The notes below the pieces were generated by a model. It worked only from the letters and a program-made list of their open reading frames with translations, did no database searches and had not been told where the DNA came from. Positions 41,633 through 52,086 of a DNA stretch of 64,000 nucleotides are shown here, one piece after another. The stretch lies in the NCBI GenBank assembly GCA_003427395.1, contig BFEA01000085.1:330748-394747 (forward strand). The letters run 5' to 3'. Each line of letters opens with the position of its first letter. Positions within the stretch are counted from its first letter, which is position 1. This stretch comes from Chara braunii. Lineage: Eukaryota; Streptophyta; Charophyceae; Charales; Characeae. The position numbers and the translations under genes were made by a program.

Positions 41633-42394
41633 AAAAGGGCCCTGAGGGCTTCATATTCCATTCAAATGATAAACCTGAGGCCGGGAATCCTCAACAAACA
41701 ACCCGGGAAAAAGAGATTAGGGCAAACCACCCTGCAGACAAAGAAAATTTACGACAGGCATCTGGATTCCAAAGTTTAGGGACAGAAATGGCCAAATCCA
41801 GACCGCTGCCCTGACACTCCACGACCCTGAGAAAAACAAAGGAAAAGAATGCCAACAAGGCCTTAAAAAAAAACACAATCTAAAAGCTACTCTATCACTT
41901 CTCATTAACAACACTCTAAAAAATAAAAGACCAATAAAGAAATAAGCCAACAACTTTTGCCAACATGGCCTCAGGTCACCTCTCAGGTATCAAAGCTGCC
42001 AATTCTACCACCCAGTGTATCTAGGTGTACCCCGACACCCACCCTATCTTACTGTACTCCTCTCTACTGTGAACCTATCCTGTATTGTCTATCCTACCAT
42101 CACTGGCTTATGACGGCGAGGGAAATCTCAAGCCCCAAGATTCTCCTCTTACTTATAGACGCTCCCTCCATCCAATGCCCACTGCCTGTCTACTGCGAAA
42201 CCCATAACCAAGCGACTCAGGTTGGTAGTAACTTCACCCACTAAGAAAATAACCATTGCAGCTCGTGCCATCAAACCACGGAGGCACCAGGTTTCCTTGA
42301 ACCAGCTTAACCCCTTGTATTTGTTTCCTGTGTTCTGAACTTCCCTTCTCCAATCTGCCAAGATGGCCTGTCTCAGACCGTGATGGATGGCATT

Positions 42395-43027
42395 TCAAAT
42401 TTGTCTGTTCGTCCATTCGTTGCCTTCAAAAACCATGTCGTTTTGTCCTTTCCATATGACAGAGCAGATCACCGCCGTTGCTACTTGTGCCACATATCCC
42501 CATCCCTTTTGGGGGGTAAGATTACCAGGAACTCCTCCCAAAAGGCACCAGATCTTATCCCATGGAAAGATCTTATCAGTCAACTGATCCCATTTCTTCG
42601 CCCACCAGACCCAGATGGGGTGTGAGGCTGGGCAGTCCCACCACAGATGGACTGTAGATTCCAATGCCCACTTGCATCTTTGGCATGTAGGATCTATTCT
42701 CATTCCATGTTCAGTCAACCAGACTGCGGACGGTGTAGCAACCATAGACAGAAGCCAAATTAAGGATGCATGCCGCTGGTTTGGTATCTGTTTCAACTGG
42801 TTCCAACATTTCTTCAGGTCTGACATAATTTGTTTTGGTTCCAGCAAGAGTAATGCCTGCCAACGGGTCATGGCTATTATGAGAGGGTCACGATGTGGAA
42901 TGGCTAGGTTATAGCCTACCTTTTGAGTATACTTCAGGAGGTACAGATTCTGTCCATCACGACCAAAAGCTCTCCATTCCCACTTCTTAGGGTCCAATTG
43001 CAATTTCCAATCCCAGGTACTACTCAA
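42395..43027 (-). pseudogene. LINE ORF2 C-terminus with zf-RVT motif
   Basis: A 210-residue frame, intact to its stop. Contains 'HASLIWLLSMVATPSAVWL' and then Cys-x2-Cys ('PTCQRC'), His in 'STVHLWWDC' and the closing Cys: the zf-RVT motif after the RT domain. It parallels 10,375-11,319 of the larger LINE but belongs to a different family, as the flanking residues differ widely. The RT palm is missing because of 5' truncation. Confidence 0.8.
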
Positions 43028-43200
43028 CAGAAAAAGAAAAAGAAAAAGAAAAAGAAAAAGACCTCTGTTTTTTTTTATTTTTATTTTTTATTTTCATTTT
43101 TTTTTGGAATCTCAGAATCTGCCGATTTGAGAATTAAGGAGGCATCTATCAGATAACGAGCAGTTAAAAAAAAGGGCAACGAATTAGGAAAAGAATCGCA
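43028..43200. repeat. (AAAAAG)n and T-rich tracts
   Basis: 'agaaaaag' hexamer repeats at about 43,029-43,060 followed by T-rich sequence to about 43,105. They lie at the 5' truncation point of the LINE. Confidence 0.8.
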
Positions 43201-43560
43201 ACAAAATTTGTGAAATTTTCGGAAAAAGATTTTCCGGAATTATGCCAGTATCGCCCGAGGAAAAAAATTATGGAATAGTTCAATGAAAAATCACGATTTT
43301 TGAAAAAAACGAAATCTGAAATAACCTAATTCCTATGAACTAACCCTAAGTCCGTTTAGACACAGTTCCAGCGGAATTCGCGAAGTGACCGAAATTTTCG
43401 GAATTTCCAAAATTTGCAGATTTCGTGGAATGCCAAAATTTCCGGGATTCCGAAATTCACGGAATTTGCAGATTTTGCGGAATGCCGATACTTTCGGAAA
43501 TCTGAGATTCACAAATTTGCAAGTGCCGAAAGTTCGATTTTTAAGAATCAGTAACTTACA
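43201..43560. repeat. A/T-rich short tandem repeats ('aatttgcagattt.g.ggaatgcc')
   Basis: Unit copies at 43,411 and 43,463 (period 52) share 'aatttgcagattt..tggaatgcc'; more diverged 'gaaattttcggaattt' words surround them. Confidence 0.6.
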
Positions 43561-43640
43561 ACAACAAAAAGAAAACGAAAGAAAAAGAATTTGCAGAACT
43601 TTAACCCGTTAATTAGTTGTTAATCTTGATGAGGGTTAAA

Positions 43641-43661
43641 GTGCTAATCCCCGATTAGCAC
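43641..43661. repeat. Perfect 8-bp inverted repeat GTGCTAAT-n5-ATTAGCAC
   Basis: Arms pair perfectly around ccccg. The region to 43,720 is full of 'gtgctaat' and 'attagcac' words, similar to the 39,975 array. Confidence 0.8.
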
Positions 43662-43794
43662 TACTTGGGATTAGTGCCAATCCGCGTTAGTGGCACTAGT
43701 GCTAATTAGTGCTAATCAAGGTGATAACTTCAGCAGAACAGAAAAAAAAAATAAAAAATTGCTGATTGAATGATTGATTGAACCGACCTCTCAC

Positions 43795-44042
43795 AGATAG
43801 AGCAAGATAGCACAGCGAAAGACTGGAATACCAATGATCAGACCCAATCAATTTCGAAATGCAGACTGGACATACATCATCATCATCACACGGTGTGAAA
43901 GGCCTGGCGCCGCACACAAGGACGAAGGTGCCAGGCCTAGCTCACACACAGATGAGGAGGATGGGGAAGAGACGAAGAAGAAGGGGGAAGAGATGAGAAT
44001 GTCGTCAACCCAAATGTCGCTGATATCGATCCCAAGTGTCGT

Positions 44043-44045
<3 letters not shown>
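43795..44045 (+). repeat. Repeat family X, copy 1
   Basis: Shares with the minus strand of 57,985-57,800 'caagatagc.cagcg', 'cccaatcaat.tcg.aatgcagact', 'ggtgtgaa..ggcctggcgc' and a similar G/A-rich continuation. Both copies lead into a CT microsatellite. Probably part of a retroelement LTR or a nonautonomous element. Confidence 0.7.
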
Positions 44046-44134
<89 letters not shown>

Positions 44135-44135
44135 N
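44046..44135. repeat. (CT)n microsatellite with an undetermined base
   Basis: About 44 CT units ending in a single N at 44,135, likely an assembly problem in the repeat. Confidence 0.95.
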
Positions 44136-45245
44136 CAGCGCTGCTGGGAGGAAGAAGCCGGGAACTTCCACCTTGGCTATGGTGGAGCTCTACCGGTAGG
44201 AGGAGGAGGGAGAAGGGGACCAAGGAGGAGAGTGGCGGGGTACTTACCTGGCTATGGTGGACACCATCTTCATCACCTTGTTAGTGCTGCATCTGGAAGG
44301 CCCCAGTGGGGGTAGTGCCGCATCAAGGAAGCTCGGGACAGAATCAGGCATGGCAGTTAAGTAGGCAGCGACATAGCTGCAGGGAGTTGACCTGGGGACA
44401 GAAGGGCAGCGGCATAGCTGCTTTGGGTTGACCTTCGGACAGGAGGGAGAGCCCTCAGTACTCGGCCATAGCCCCGACCTGTATGTTGAGGAAGAGGAAG
44501 GGTGGCCATGGCTATGGTGGACCTCATGTTGTGCTTGCAGTAGAAGTGGGATTTGGACATTGATTCTGGTTCAGCCATTCAACATTATTATAATTATTTT
44601 TTGTTTGAATAAGAGGGGAGGAGATAAGGAGGAGGAGATTGGTTGGCGAGGAAGAAGAGCCTTGTCATTGGTCTATGTTGGAGCACATCATCTTCTTCTT
44701 CTTTCTTACTTCTTCTTCTTCTTCTTTCCCTCTCTCTCCTCTCCTGTTTGTTCATTTCTTTTTGCAATTGGACGGCATTGTACTTTCTGATGTTTATATA
44801 ACACTTGCCAATTTGTGTCAGTATCCTTAATTGTGTATTACTGCGTAACAAGAAGGGACAAGTTTCCATTCTTTTTCTTTTTTTATTGTTGGGTAATTAA
44901 TGGAGGGCTTTTTACTTTTCAATTACTGATTTAACTGCATAATGAGAATGACAACGTCCTCGTCCGAGTCGAGGATGAGCAACCGATCCAGACAGTTAAT
45001 TTTTGAATTGCCAAAAGTAGCGATGCTTTTTTTGCCCTTAGGATATATCCAAAAAGCAAAACATTATGAAACCAGTGTTGGGCCGGCAACTGGCCAGTTG
45101 GACCGCGTCGGATCAACCCAGGTCCTCCAACTGGAGTTCCGGTTGGGCTAAAAACGGGTCCAAAAATTATTATTATTATTTTTTTTTAAGCACGGTTAGA
45201 CTGCGCTCACTGAGAACAGTGAAATGCGCAAAGGAAGCCAGGAAA
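44136..45245. other. Intergenic stretch, no gene recognised
   Basis: The word 'ggctatggtggac' recurs (44,179; 44,251; 44,510), suggesting old tandem duplication. Frames are short and biased (poly-Arg/Glu, poly-Ser). No RNA gene seen. Confidence 0.4.
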
Positions 45246-45256
45246 CTATTTTTCGG

Positions 45257-45315
45257 TGGGATGGGGGGGTTTGGGGGGAGTTTTTTGGGGGGAGTATGGT
45301 GGGGCTGGGGTTGTT
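45257..45315 (+). repeat. G-run cluster, possible G-quadruplex
   Basis: Runs of 3-7 G separated by 1-7 other bases ('gggatgggggggtttgggggg' and 'ggggggagtatggtggggctgggg') satisfy the simple four-G-run rule. Confidence 0.6.
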
Positions 45316-45630
45316 AGTGGTGGTGTTACAGCAAGCATGGGCGTCAGCAGACAAGGATAACAACATACCTGGCCATTAGCAAACGTGGACAACAACATAC
45401 CTGTAACATCAAGCAACATGGAGAACACCACACCTCGCCCCAGCAACAGCAAACATGACCAAACATGGACATTGACATGCACCGTCGCCTTGACATTTCC
45501 ATCAACAGACTGAGAAGCTATAGTACATCGGTGTAGAAGAAGGAGAAGAAGAAGAAGAAAAAGAAAAGCAGCGACTCTTTTTTTTCTGAAATTCAGAGGT
45601 TTCTTTTCGGATCATTGTGGTCACAAAGTC

Positions 45631-45635
<5 letters not shown>

Positions 45636-45696
<61 letters not shown>

Positions 45697-45706
45697 CATC
45701 CATCCA

Positions 45707-45766
<60 letters not shown>

Positions 45767-45777
45767 ACATCGCTACG

Positions 45778-45827
<50 letters not shown>

Positions 45828-45829
45828 GA
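45636..45829. repeat. (CT)n-(CCAT)n-(CT)n-spacer-(GA)n inverted microsatellites
   Basis: CT at 45,636-45,691, four CCAT units, CT at 45,710-45,764, a 15-base spacer ('agacatcgctacggc'), then GA at 45,780-45,829. The CT and GA arms are complementary, so the block can fold into a long hairpin. Confidence 0.95.
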
Positions 45830-46250
45830 CAAGCGATACAAGTTTGGTTGTTACGTACCTGTGAAGCGTGCCGTGCAGTCCCACGAAGTGAAGAGGCGGC
45901 CATAGCCGTGGGCTCGACCACAGAGTAACAAAGAAGAGAGTGGGAGAGAGGACAGAGGAGGAGACTGAGGAAGGTTGAGCGATACAAGATTGGTTAACTA
46001 CATACCTGCGTTGAAGACATCACTACGGCGAGAGAGAGAGAGAGGGAGAGAGAGAGATGAGCGACACAAGTTTGGTTGTTATGTACCTGTGAAGCATGCC
46101 GTGCTGTCCCACGAAGTGAAGAGGCGGCCATAGCCGCAGAGCTCGACCACAGAGTAACGAAGAAGATAGTGGAAGAGAGGACAGAGGAGGAGACTGAGGA
46201 AGGTGAAAGAAGCCATAGCCGAGGAGGTGAAGGGGGAGACGAAACAAAAA
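45829..46250. repeat. Tandem duplication with 228-bp period
   Basis: 'acaagtttggttgtta.gtacctgtgaagc.tgccgtgc' occurs at about 45,838 and 46,066, with continued similarity through 'gaggcggccatagccg' and 'ggacagaggaggagactgaggaagg'. Short GA tracts precede both copies. Confidence 0.85.
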
Positions 46251-46267
46251 AAAAAAAAAAAAAAAAA
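46249..46267. repeat. A-rich tract
   Basis: About 19 A following 'gagacgaaac'; no element end is recognisable beside it. Confidence 0.8.
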
Positions 46268-46372
46268 GAGAGAGAGGGAAAGAAGACAGTCAAGGCGAAG
46301 AGGAAGGAGGCGAGATAGGAAGAAGGAAGGAGAAGGGTGGCAACGAAGGTGAAGCCGGCCGCCATAGCCGGA

Positions 46373-46545
46373 GTTGACCGGCGGAGTTGACCGGGCGTTG
46401 ACCGGAGTTGACCGGGAGTGACCGAGCGTTGAGCGGGCGTTGACCAGGGTTGACGAGGAGTTGACCGGGGGTTGACTGCAGCGTTGACCAAGGCATTGAC
46501 CAAGGCGTTGACCAGGGCTGTTGACCACGAGTTTGACCAAGCTGG
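46373..46545 (+). repeat. Array of 13 TTGAC motifs (10-14 bp spacing)
   Basis: 'gttgaccgg' and variants repeat with 10-14 base spacing. I count 13 TTGAC, of which 12 are TTGAC followed by C or T, the W-box core bound by plant WRKY factors. It lies about 590-770 bases upstream of the gag ATG of element D. Confidence 0.8.
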
Positions 46546-46883
46546 AGCCGGTATAATCTTGCCAAGCCTTCAGCCTATCCCCTCGCCCTATGGATGTGCA
46601 CACACCCTGTGGTACTTGCTGAGTCAAATCTGTCTGTCTCTTCTTTCTGCATTGAGTCTCTTCTGTCCAGGTGTTAGGAATTCTGTGGATGAAGGATAGG
46701 GCCTTGTTGACCAAACCCACACGAGCTGAGTAGGGCTAAAGACTGTCTGACGACTCGACTGTCCCGGAGGACACGAACCCTCCCAAGGACCGGTACTTAC
46801 CGGCGGGCTGCTCGGTGTGGCACGGTAGGCCCAAAATCCGAGTTGTGGGCTGCACAACAAGCCGTCTAAGTCTTGAGAAGACC

Positions 46884-46965
46884 TGCTGATCTCGTCGTCT
46901 TGTCTGCGACGTTAAATAATTCCTGAGGAGTTACGGGGGATCTCCTTAAGTGCCTCCTGATCAGC
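46884..46965 (+). promoter_or_regulatory. Conserved leader block shared by elements D and B (copy in D)
   Basis: 'ctgat.tcgtcgtc.tgtctg.gacgttaaataattcctgaggagtta' and the continuation to 'gcctcctgatcag' match the minus strand of 63,146-63,066 with few changes. It lies about 170 bases before the gag ATG of D, so it is probably the 3' part of the LTR or the untranslated leader. Confidence 0.75.
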
Positions 46966-47137
46966 AACAGGTCTTGTATTGACAGCCTTAGAGTAGGTCT
47001 AGGCTAGAGACCCTAGTTGACAGGATCCTGTCCGGATTCTGTAAGTCCTTAGATTGAGTCGGTAGGTTTGTCAGTCAGGGGGAGTACAGTCTAAGTGGTG
47101 AGGAGTGGAACCGTTATCCGGTTGTGCACCAGACTCC

Positions 47138-49147
47138 ATGGTTGACACCCGTATTGGGAAGAGTATTGCCCCCTCCGAGGCCGAGCAGGCCCGGATCTCC
47201 GCCCTTTTGAGAGAAAGGAAAGAGAAGGAGCTCCTGAAGCATGCGAAGTTAAAGGCTATCGCAGAGGAGCAAGCGGCGAAGAAGAAGAAGTTAGAAGAAG
47301 AGATGTTGAGATTCCAGAAGGAGAAGATGATGATGTTAGAGCGGGAGGAAGAAAAGAAGAGAGAGGTTGCCGAAGAAGAAGCAGCAGCAGAGGAGGAAGA
47401 AGGAGAAGAAGAAGAACCCCTTGAAAGAAGGCGTGGAGAAGAAAGAGGAGAAGCAAGTGGCACGAAGGGAGAAGACGCGTGGATGGAAAAGAAGATTACC
47501 GAGTGGGTGGCTAATTTATCGTTAGGGGAGGATGAGGAGGCACAGTTGTATGTGCCGCAGGAAGAGCAAGAAGTGTTTGCCAGGGAGTTGGAAGCGATAG
47601 ATGATCCCCTGGAACGCCAGACAACAGAAGATGAAAAGAAATTGGAGTGGAAGTTGCGGATGATGAGGGAGAAGAAGAGGAGGAGAGAGGAGGCCAACAG
47701 GGTGGCGAAAGAAGTAGAGAGGGTTCAAGCCTGTAGACAGGAGGTGCAGGCACAAGCTGAGGTCCCCGCCAAATTAGACAAGATTCTGGGGTACCTAGAG
47801 GTTTTGAGCAAGACCTGGATAGAAGAGCATCAGGTCGTTAAGGGTCAAGATGTGACACTTCACGCCATCCGATCCGGTTTCAGAGAGTTTGCGCGCGACG
47901 TGGTGCCCCATGTCGGGTCCGAGGTTAAGAGGCTAAAGGAGGGCGTAAATAAGTTCTGCACAGGCGCCATTGAAAGCGCCAAAGTGGTAGCCACTGCAGA
48001 GGCCACAGCGCGTCAACGCAAAGAGTCCGTAAAGCTTAAGTTCCCTGATGCCTATAGTGGGAAGAAGGATGATAGTTTTGACAACTGGGAGGCCAACGTC
48101 AACACTTATGTGTATTTACAGCATATCGCCCCCAAGGAGGTCCTCGTTGCCTTCCATGCGTTGAAGGACGAAGCCGCAAGCTTCGCCAGGTCCTTAGCGC
48201 GCGCCGCAGATTGTGAGCACAACACGATTGCGTATTCGCGACTCACCCCTCTCTCCACTTTTCTCAAACTCCTACGTGAGAGGTTTGCTGACACCACGAG
48301 AGGCGTCAGGGCCTCCGATAAACTCCAAACCATCCACTCGCAACAGTGGAGGGGTGCGAAAGCACTCAAAGCTGTCATGGACGACTTGGTAGCCGTCCCG
48401 GACCACGGGGTCACTGAGACCCAGTTGGTTCAGTTGTTCTATCGTGCAATGCCAGAGCTCTTACGAGGGCACTTCTTTGACAAGACCCAGCAGCCCCACA
48501 TCAGGTATGACGCGTTGAGTAGGGAAGTGGTTTTGTTTGAGGCCAAGTCCATGCGAGTTTCCACTTTCTGGCACAAGGACTTAGATAAGGGAAAGAAGTG
48601 GAAAGGTCGTACCATCTCTGGCCAAGTCCGAGCCAAGCATCATCTGATCCTTACCTTAGACGAAGGTGGTACAGACGAGGTCCCCTACAGTCCGATTGAG
48701 TGGGGACTCGAGGAGGAGGACAGTAGCGTAGGTCAGGGGAGGTCCTATGCAATTGTCGCTGCTGGAGGGAGGCTGCAAGGTAGAGGAGGCCAAGGCCAAA
48801 GGGGCCAGGCCATGGGAGGCCGAGGATCGGGCGCACAGGGGGTTGGCAGTCAAGGGAACCGTCAAATGGGAGGTAGGGGTCAAGGCCCCCCGCCGAACCG
48901 TCAAGGTCCTGGTCGGTCCCCACAGCGACGAGGTGGTAGGTCACCTCAAAGGTCAGGAGGTTGGCACCCAGGTTGGCCACAAGGCCGGCCTTGGGAAGAT
49001 ATGGGCCTCGACAAGAAAGTGTGGCAACAGCGAATGGAGCAGATGCAGTGCATTTACTGTGGTGACCCTGCTAATATTATCAAATATTGTCCTACGTATA
49101 GACAGGCCCGATGGGCTGTCCTGGAGTCAAAAGGCAGCTGCCGGTAG
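47138..49147 (+). CDS. gag: Gag of element D with altered zinc knuckle
   Basis: An intact frame. I choose the ATG at 47138 ('MVDTRIGKSIAPSEAEQAR'); the frame is open 33 bases further upstream without an ATG. It has a charged coiled-coil N-terminus (Lys/Glu runs, about residues 20-110) and a gag core around residues 300-470 ('KLKFPDAYSGKKDDSFDNW'). A Gly/Arg/Gln-rich RGG-like tract follows (about residues 545-620). Last is the knuckle 'CIYCGDPANIIKYC', with Asn (49,073-49,075) where the CCHC His belongs. It ends with TAG 183 bases before the pol ATG, in a different frame, so pol is not a simple readthrough. Gag assembles particles and binds RNA; loss of the His should weaken zinc and RNA binding. 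Confidence 0.88.
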   Translation: MVDTRIGKSIAPSEAEQARISALLRERKEKELLKHAKLKAIAEEQAAKKKKLEEEMLRFQKEKMMMLEREEEKKREVAEEEAAAEEEEGEEEEPLERRRGEERGEASGTKGEDAWMEKKITEWVANLSLGEDEEAQLYVPQEEQEVFARELEAIDDPLERQTTEDEKKLEWKLRMMREKKRRREEANRVAKEVERVQACRQEVQAQAEVPAKLDKILGYLEVLSKTWIEEHQVVKGQDVTLHAIRSGFREFARDVVPHVGSEVKRLKEGVNKFCTGAIESAKVVATAEATARQRKESVKLKFPDAYSGKKDDSFDNWEANVNTYVYLQHIAPKEVLVAFHALKDEAASFARSLARAADCEHNTIAYSRLTPLSTFLKLLRERFADTTRGVRASDKLQTIHSQQWRGAKALKAVMDDLVAVPDHGVTETQLVQLFYRAMPELLRGHFFDKTQQPHIRYDALSREVVLFEAKSMRVSTFWHKDLDKGKKWKGRTISGQVRAKHHLILTLDEGGTDEVPYSPIEWGLEEEDSSVGQGRSYAIVAAGGRLQGRGGQGQRGQAMGGRGSGAQGVGSQGNRQMGGRGQGPPPNRQGPGRSPQRRGGRSPQRSGGWHPGWPQGRPWEDMGLDKKVWQQRMEQMQCIYCGDPANIIKYCPTYRQARWAVLESKGSCR

Positions 49148-49329
49148 GGGTTGCAACTGGCCCAACTATTAGGCCATGTGGGGAAGCGAGCGCGCGCGTA
49201 CAGGAAACTCTGACACCACATTAGCCTTCAGCAGAGGTTGCAAGCCCATGCCTAGTTAGCTGTCCAGAGACTGCTTGTGTCAGCGTCTCTCTAGGTACGT
49301 CCCTCACAGTTGGGGCCCGGAAGGAGAGG

Positions 49330-50649
49330 ATGCCTGCCTGGGCCAAGATGAAGAAAGATAGTAAAGGGCAGCTAGTGTTAGGTGATGCAGAAGTTTTTAG
49401 GAGTAGAGTTGGGGCCCTTATAGATTCAGGGGCTACCCGTGGTTATATTAGTCGTAGAGCGTTGAAGAAGTTGAGGCTAGGATTGGAAGTCCAAAAGTTA
49501 GAAGACCCCATAGTTAGTGTCCTCGCAGACAACCACACGATGCGTGTTGAGGACTACGTAGAGGGAGTCCAGGCATACTTCCGCCTAGAAAAAGATGAGA
49601 AGGTGGAGAAAGTTCTCCATTCCCTGACTCTCCTCGTTCAGGATGACCTTCCTTTCGATATAGTCCTAGGTATGGATTGGGGAGAGGCAGCAGGGGCCAC
49701 ACTCCACTTGAGAGAGCATGAGTGTAGGCTCCCTAGTCCGTCAGGCGACGTTAAGACAACCCGTCTGTTCCATGTGTCTGGAGTGGATATCTCCTTGGCG
49801 CATTGCTGCCTCAGTGCTCCCTCGTTCGCGCGATTAGTGAGAAAGGACCAATTAGAGGACCAGGTCTTCGTAGTGTATGTTAGACCTGTCACTGAGCCTA
49901 AGGAAGAGGATAGTTCCATGGATCCAACCATTGCCAAGGTGCTGGAAGAGTTTAAAGATCTGACAGAGCCGCCGACAAGAGTAGTGTCGCGGCCAATCCA
50001 GCACATGATAGAGATAGAGCCTGGCAGTAGAACTCCTAAGGGAGCAGTCTACAGGATGTCCCCTAGAGAGTTAGAGAAGCTACGCAAGCAGTTGGACGAG
50101 CTCCTTGAAAAAGGTTGGATTAGTCCCAGTTCGTCTCCTTTTGGAGCACCGGTACTATTTGTCCCCAAGAAGGAAGGAGAGCTACGTACTTGTATAGACT
50201 ATAGGGGTCTGAATGCAATCACAGTTAAGAATGTTGAACCACTGCTCACGATAGACGATCTCTTAGATCGGGTGCAGGGCTGCAGATATTTCTCCAAGAT
50301 TGATTTAATGTTCGGATATCATCAGATAGAAGTCCATCTTGATGACCAGCACATGACTGCATTCCGTACTAGGTATGGGCATTATGAGTTCATAGTGATG
50401 CCCTTTGGACTGACGAATGCACTAGCTACATTTCAGAGATGTATGAATAATCTGTTTAGGCCTTGGTTACATAGATTCGTCATAGTTTATTTAGACGATA
50501 TCTTAGTGTTCAGTAGGACCCTCCAGGAGCACCAGGGTCATTTGAGGCAGGTCTTGGAGAAGCTGAGAGAAGCTAACTTTAAGATCAATGCGAAGAAGTG
50601 CGAGTGGGCCAAGACACAAGTCCTATACTTGGGCCACGTGTTAGACTGA
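49330..50649 (+). pseudogene. pol: Protease and reverse transcriptase of element D
   Basis: A 439-residue frame ending at a TGA. The protease has an intact active site ('GALIDSGATRGYIS', Asp at residue 32) and 'LPFDIVLGMDWG' further on. RT spans about residues 230-439: 'LRTCIDYRGLNAI', 'YFSKIDLMFGYHQIEV' (motif A Asp), 'MPFGLTNALATFQRCMN', and the intact catalytic box 'VYLDDILVF' with YLDD at residues 387-390. The TGA at 50,647 stands where related elements have Arg (CGA); a TAG follows at 50,665, after which the frame continues into the next ORF. The ATG at 49330 lies 183 bases past the gag stop. Confidence 0.93.
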
Positions 50650-50712
50650 GATGGCATTAAGCCTTAGGACAGTAAGATAGCGGCGATAAGAGACTGGCCG
50701 ACGCCCCGCATA

Positions 50713-52071
50713 TTGACAGAGTTGCGATCATTCCTAGGCCAGCCTAACTATTACAGGAAGTTCGTGAAGAACTTCTCAACTATCGCCCCTCCCCTTCGCA
50801 GGTTGCTCAAGAAAGAGGCAATTTGGGAATGGGATAAGAACTGTACATTTGCGCTAAAGAAGTTAAAGCGTGCGTTGATACAGTACCCTGTCCTCAAAGT
50901 AGCAGATCCATCCTTGCCATTTCTCGTCACCGCGGACGCAAGTCAGTATGGAATAGGCGCCGTGTTACAGCAGGACGACGGCAATGGCTACAAACCCGTA
51001 GAGTTCATATCAGCGAGGATGCCCTCAGAAAAGGTAGCCACCTCGACGTATGAGAGAGAACTCTACGCTCTCAAGCAGGCCTTAGAGCACTGGAAGCATT
51101 ACCTGCTTGGAAGGCACTTCAAGGTGTATTCATACCATGAAACCCTTAGATGGCTGAAGACACAGGCCAAAATGACACCTAAGTTGACTAGGTCGGCCGC
51201 TGAGATAGACCAATATGACTTCGAGCTCAAGCCTGTGAAAGGCAAGTATAATGTAGTTGCGGATGCTCTGAGTAGATCAGACTACTTTGGAGCTATCGTT
51301 CACCATCTGGACATAGGGAGTGACCTGCAGGAGAAAGTTAGACAGGCGTATGCGCAGGACCCGATTTATAGTGACCTCCTTAAGAAAGTTAAGGAGGCCC
51401 CAGAGACCGCGCCAGATTACTGCACTACAAAGTGGTTGTTATTTGAGAAGACCAATGTAGTAGACCGACTGTGTGTTCCCAACAGTGAGGAGATCCGCAG
51501 TTTGATCTTAGGGGAATGCCACGACACAGAGGGACATTTCGAGTGGCAAAAGCCTCTAGCCAATCTAATGCACGCGTATACATGGCCAAGAATGAAGAAC
51601 GATTGCATAGAGTATGTCCGTCGTTGTAAAGTTTGCCAGAGAAACAAGAGCACTACGCGTGCCCCTCGAGGTCTTCTCAGACCCTTGCCTATTCCTGATC
51701 AGGCAGGAGATTCAGTGTCCATTGACTTTATGGACACCGGTGTCAAGAGTAGGCACGGCAAGAGTCAAGTCATGGTTATAGTCGATAGATTTAGCAAGTA
51801 TGCTGTTTTTGTTCCTTTGCCTGCAGAGTCACGTACAGAGTTAGTCATTCAGAAGTTTTTCGATTTTTGGGTTAGTGAGCATGGCGTCCCATTGTCTATT
51901 GTTAGTGTTAGAGATACACGTTTTACTAGCCAGAACTGGCAAAAACTGATGAGAGTCTATGGATCTAAGTTGTTGATGTCATCTGGCCGCCATCCAGAGA
52001 CTAACGGTCAGACAGAGCAGATGAACAAGATCCTGCAAAAAGTTTTGCGCATGTACATTAGACCAGATTAG
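50713..52071 (+). pseudogene. pol: RT connection, RNase H and integrase of element D
   Basis: A 452-residue frame. The connection is 'LTELRSFLGQPNYYRKFVKN'. RNase H has Asp ('LVTADASQYGIG') and Glu ('STYERELYAL'); the second Asp is Tyr in 'VYSYHETLRW' (codon 51,133-51,135), and the last Asp is present ('VADALSRS'). The integrase HHCC is intact ('CHDTEGHFEW', 'RRCKVCQRNK'). In the core the first Asp ('SIDFMDTG') and Glu ('NGQTEQMNK') are kept but the second Asp is Val in 'SVRDTRFTS' (51,907-51,909). The frame ends with TAG at 52,069, explicable as CAG to TAG, and goes on in the next ORF. Two lost catalytic residues make it inactive. Confidence 0.92.
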
Positions 52072-52086
52072 ATTAACTGGGATGAG

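Larger units (their letters stand above)
41607..43027 (-). mobile_element. 5'-truncated LINE insertion with poly(A) tail
   Basis: The minus-strand ORF 43,027-42,395 is the C-terminal part of a LINE ORF2 and the plus-strand T-rich tract at 41,607-41,632 is its poly(A) tail. The distance of about 760 bases between ORF end and tail is a 3' UTR. It is truncated on the 5' side at about 43,030, typical of LINE insertions. It sits upstream of gag fragment F. Confidence 0.8.
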
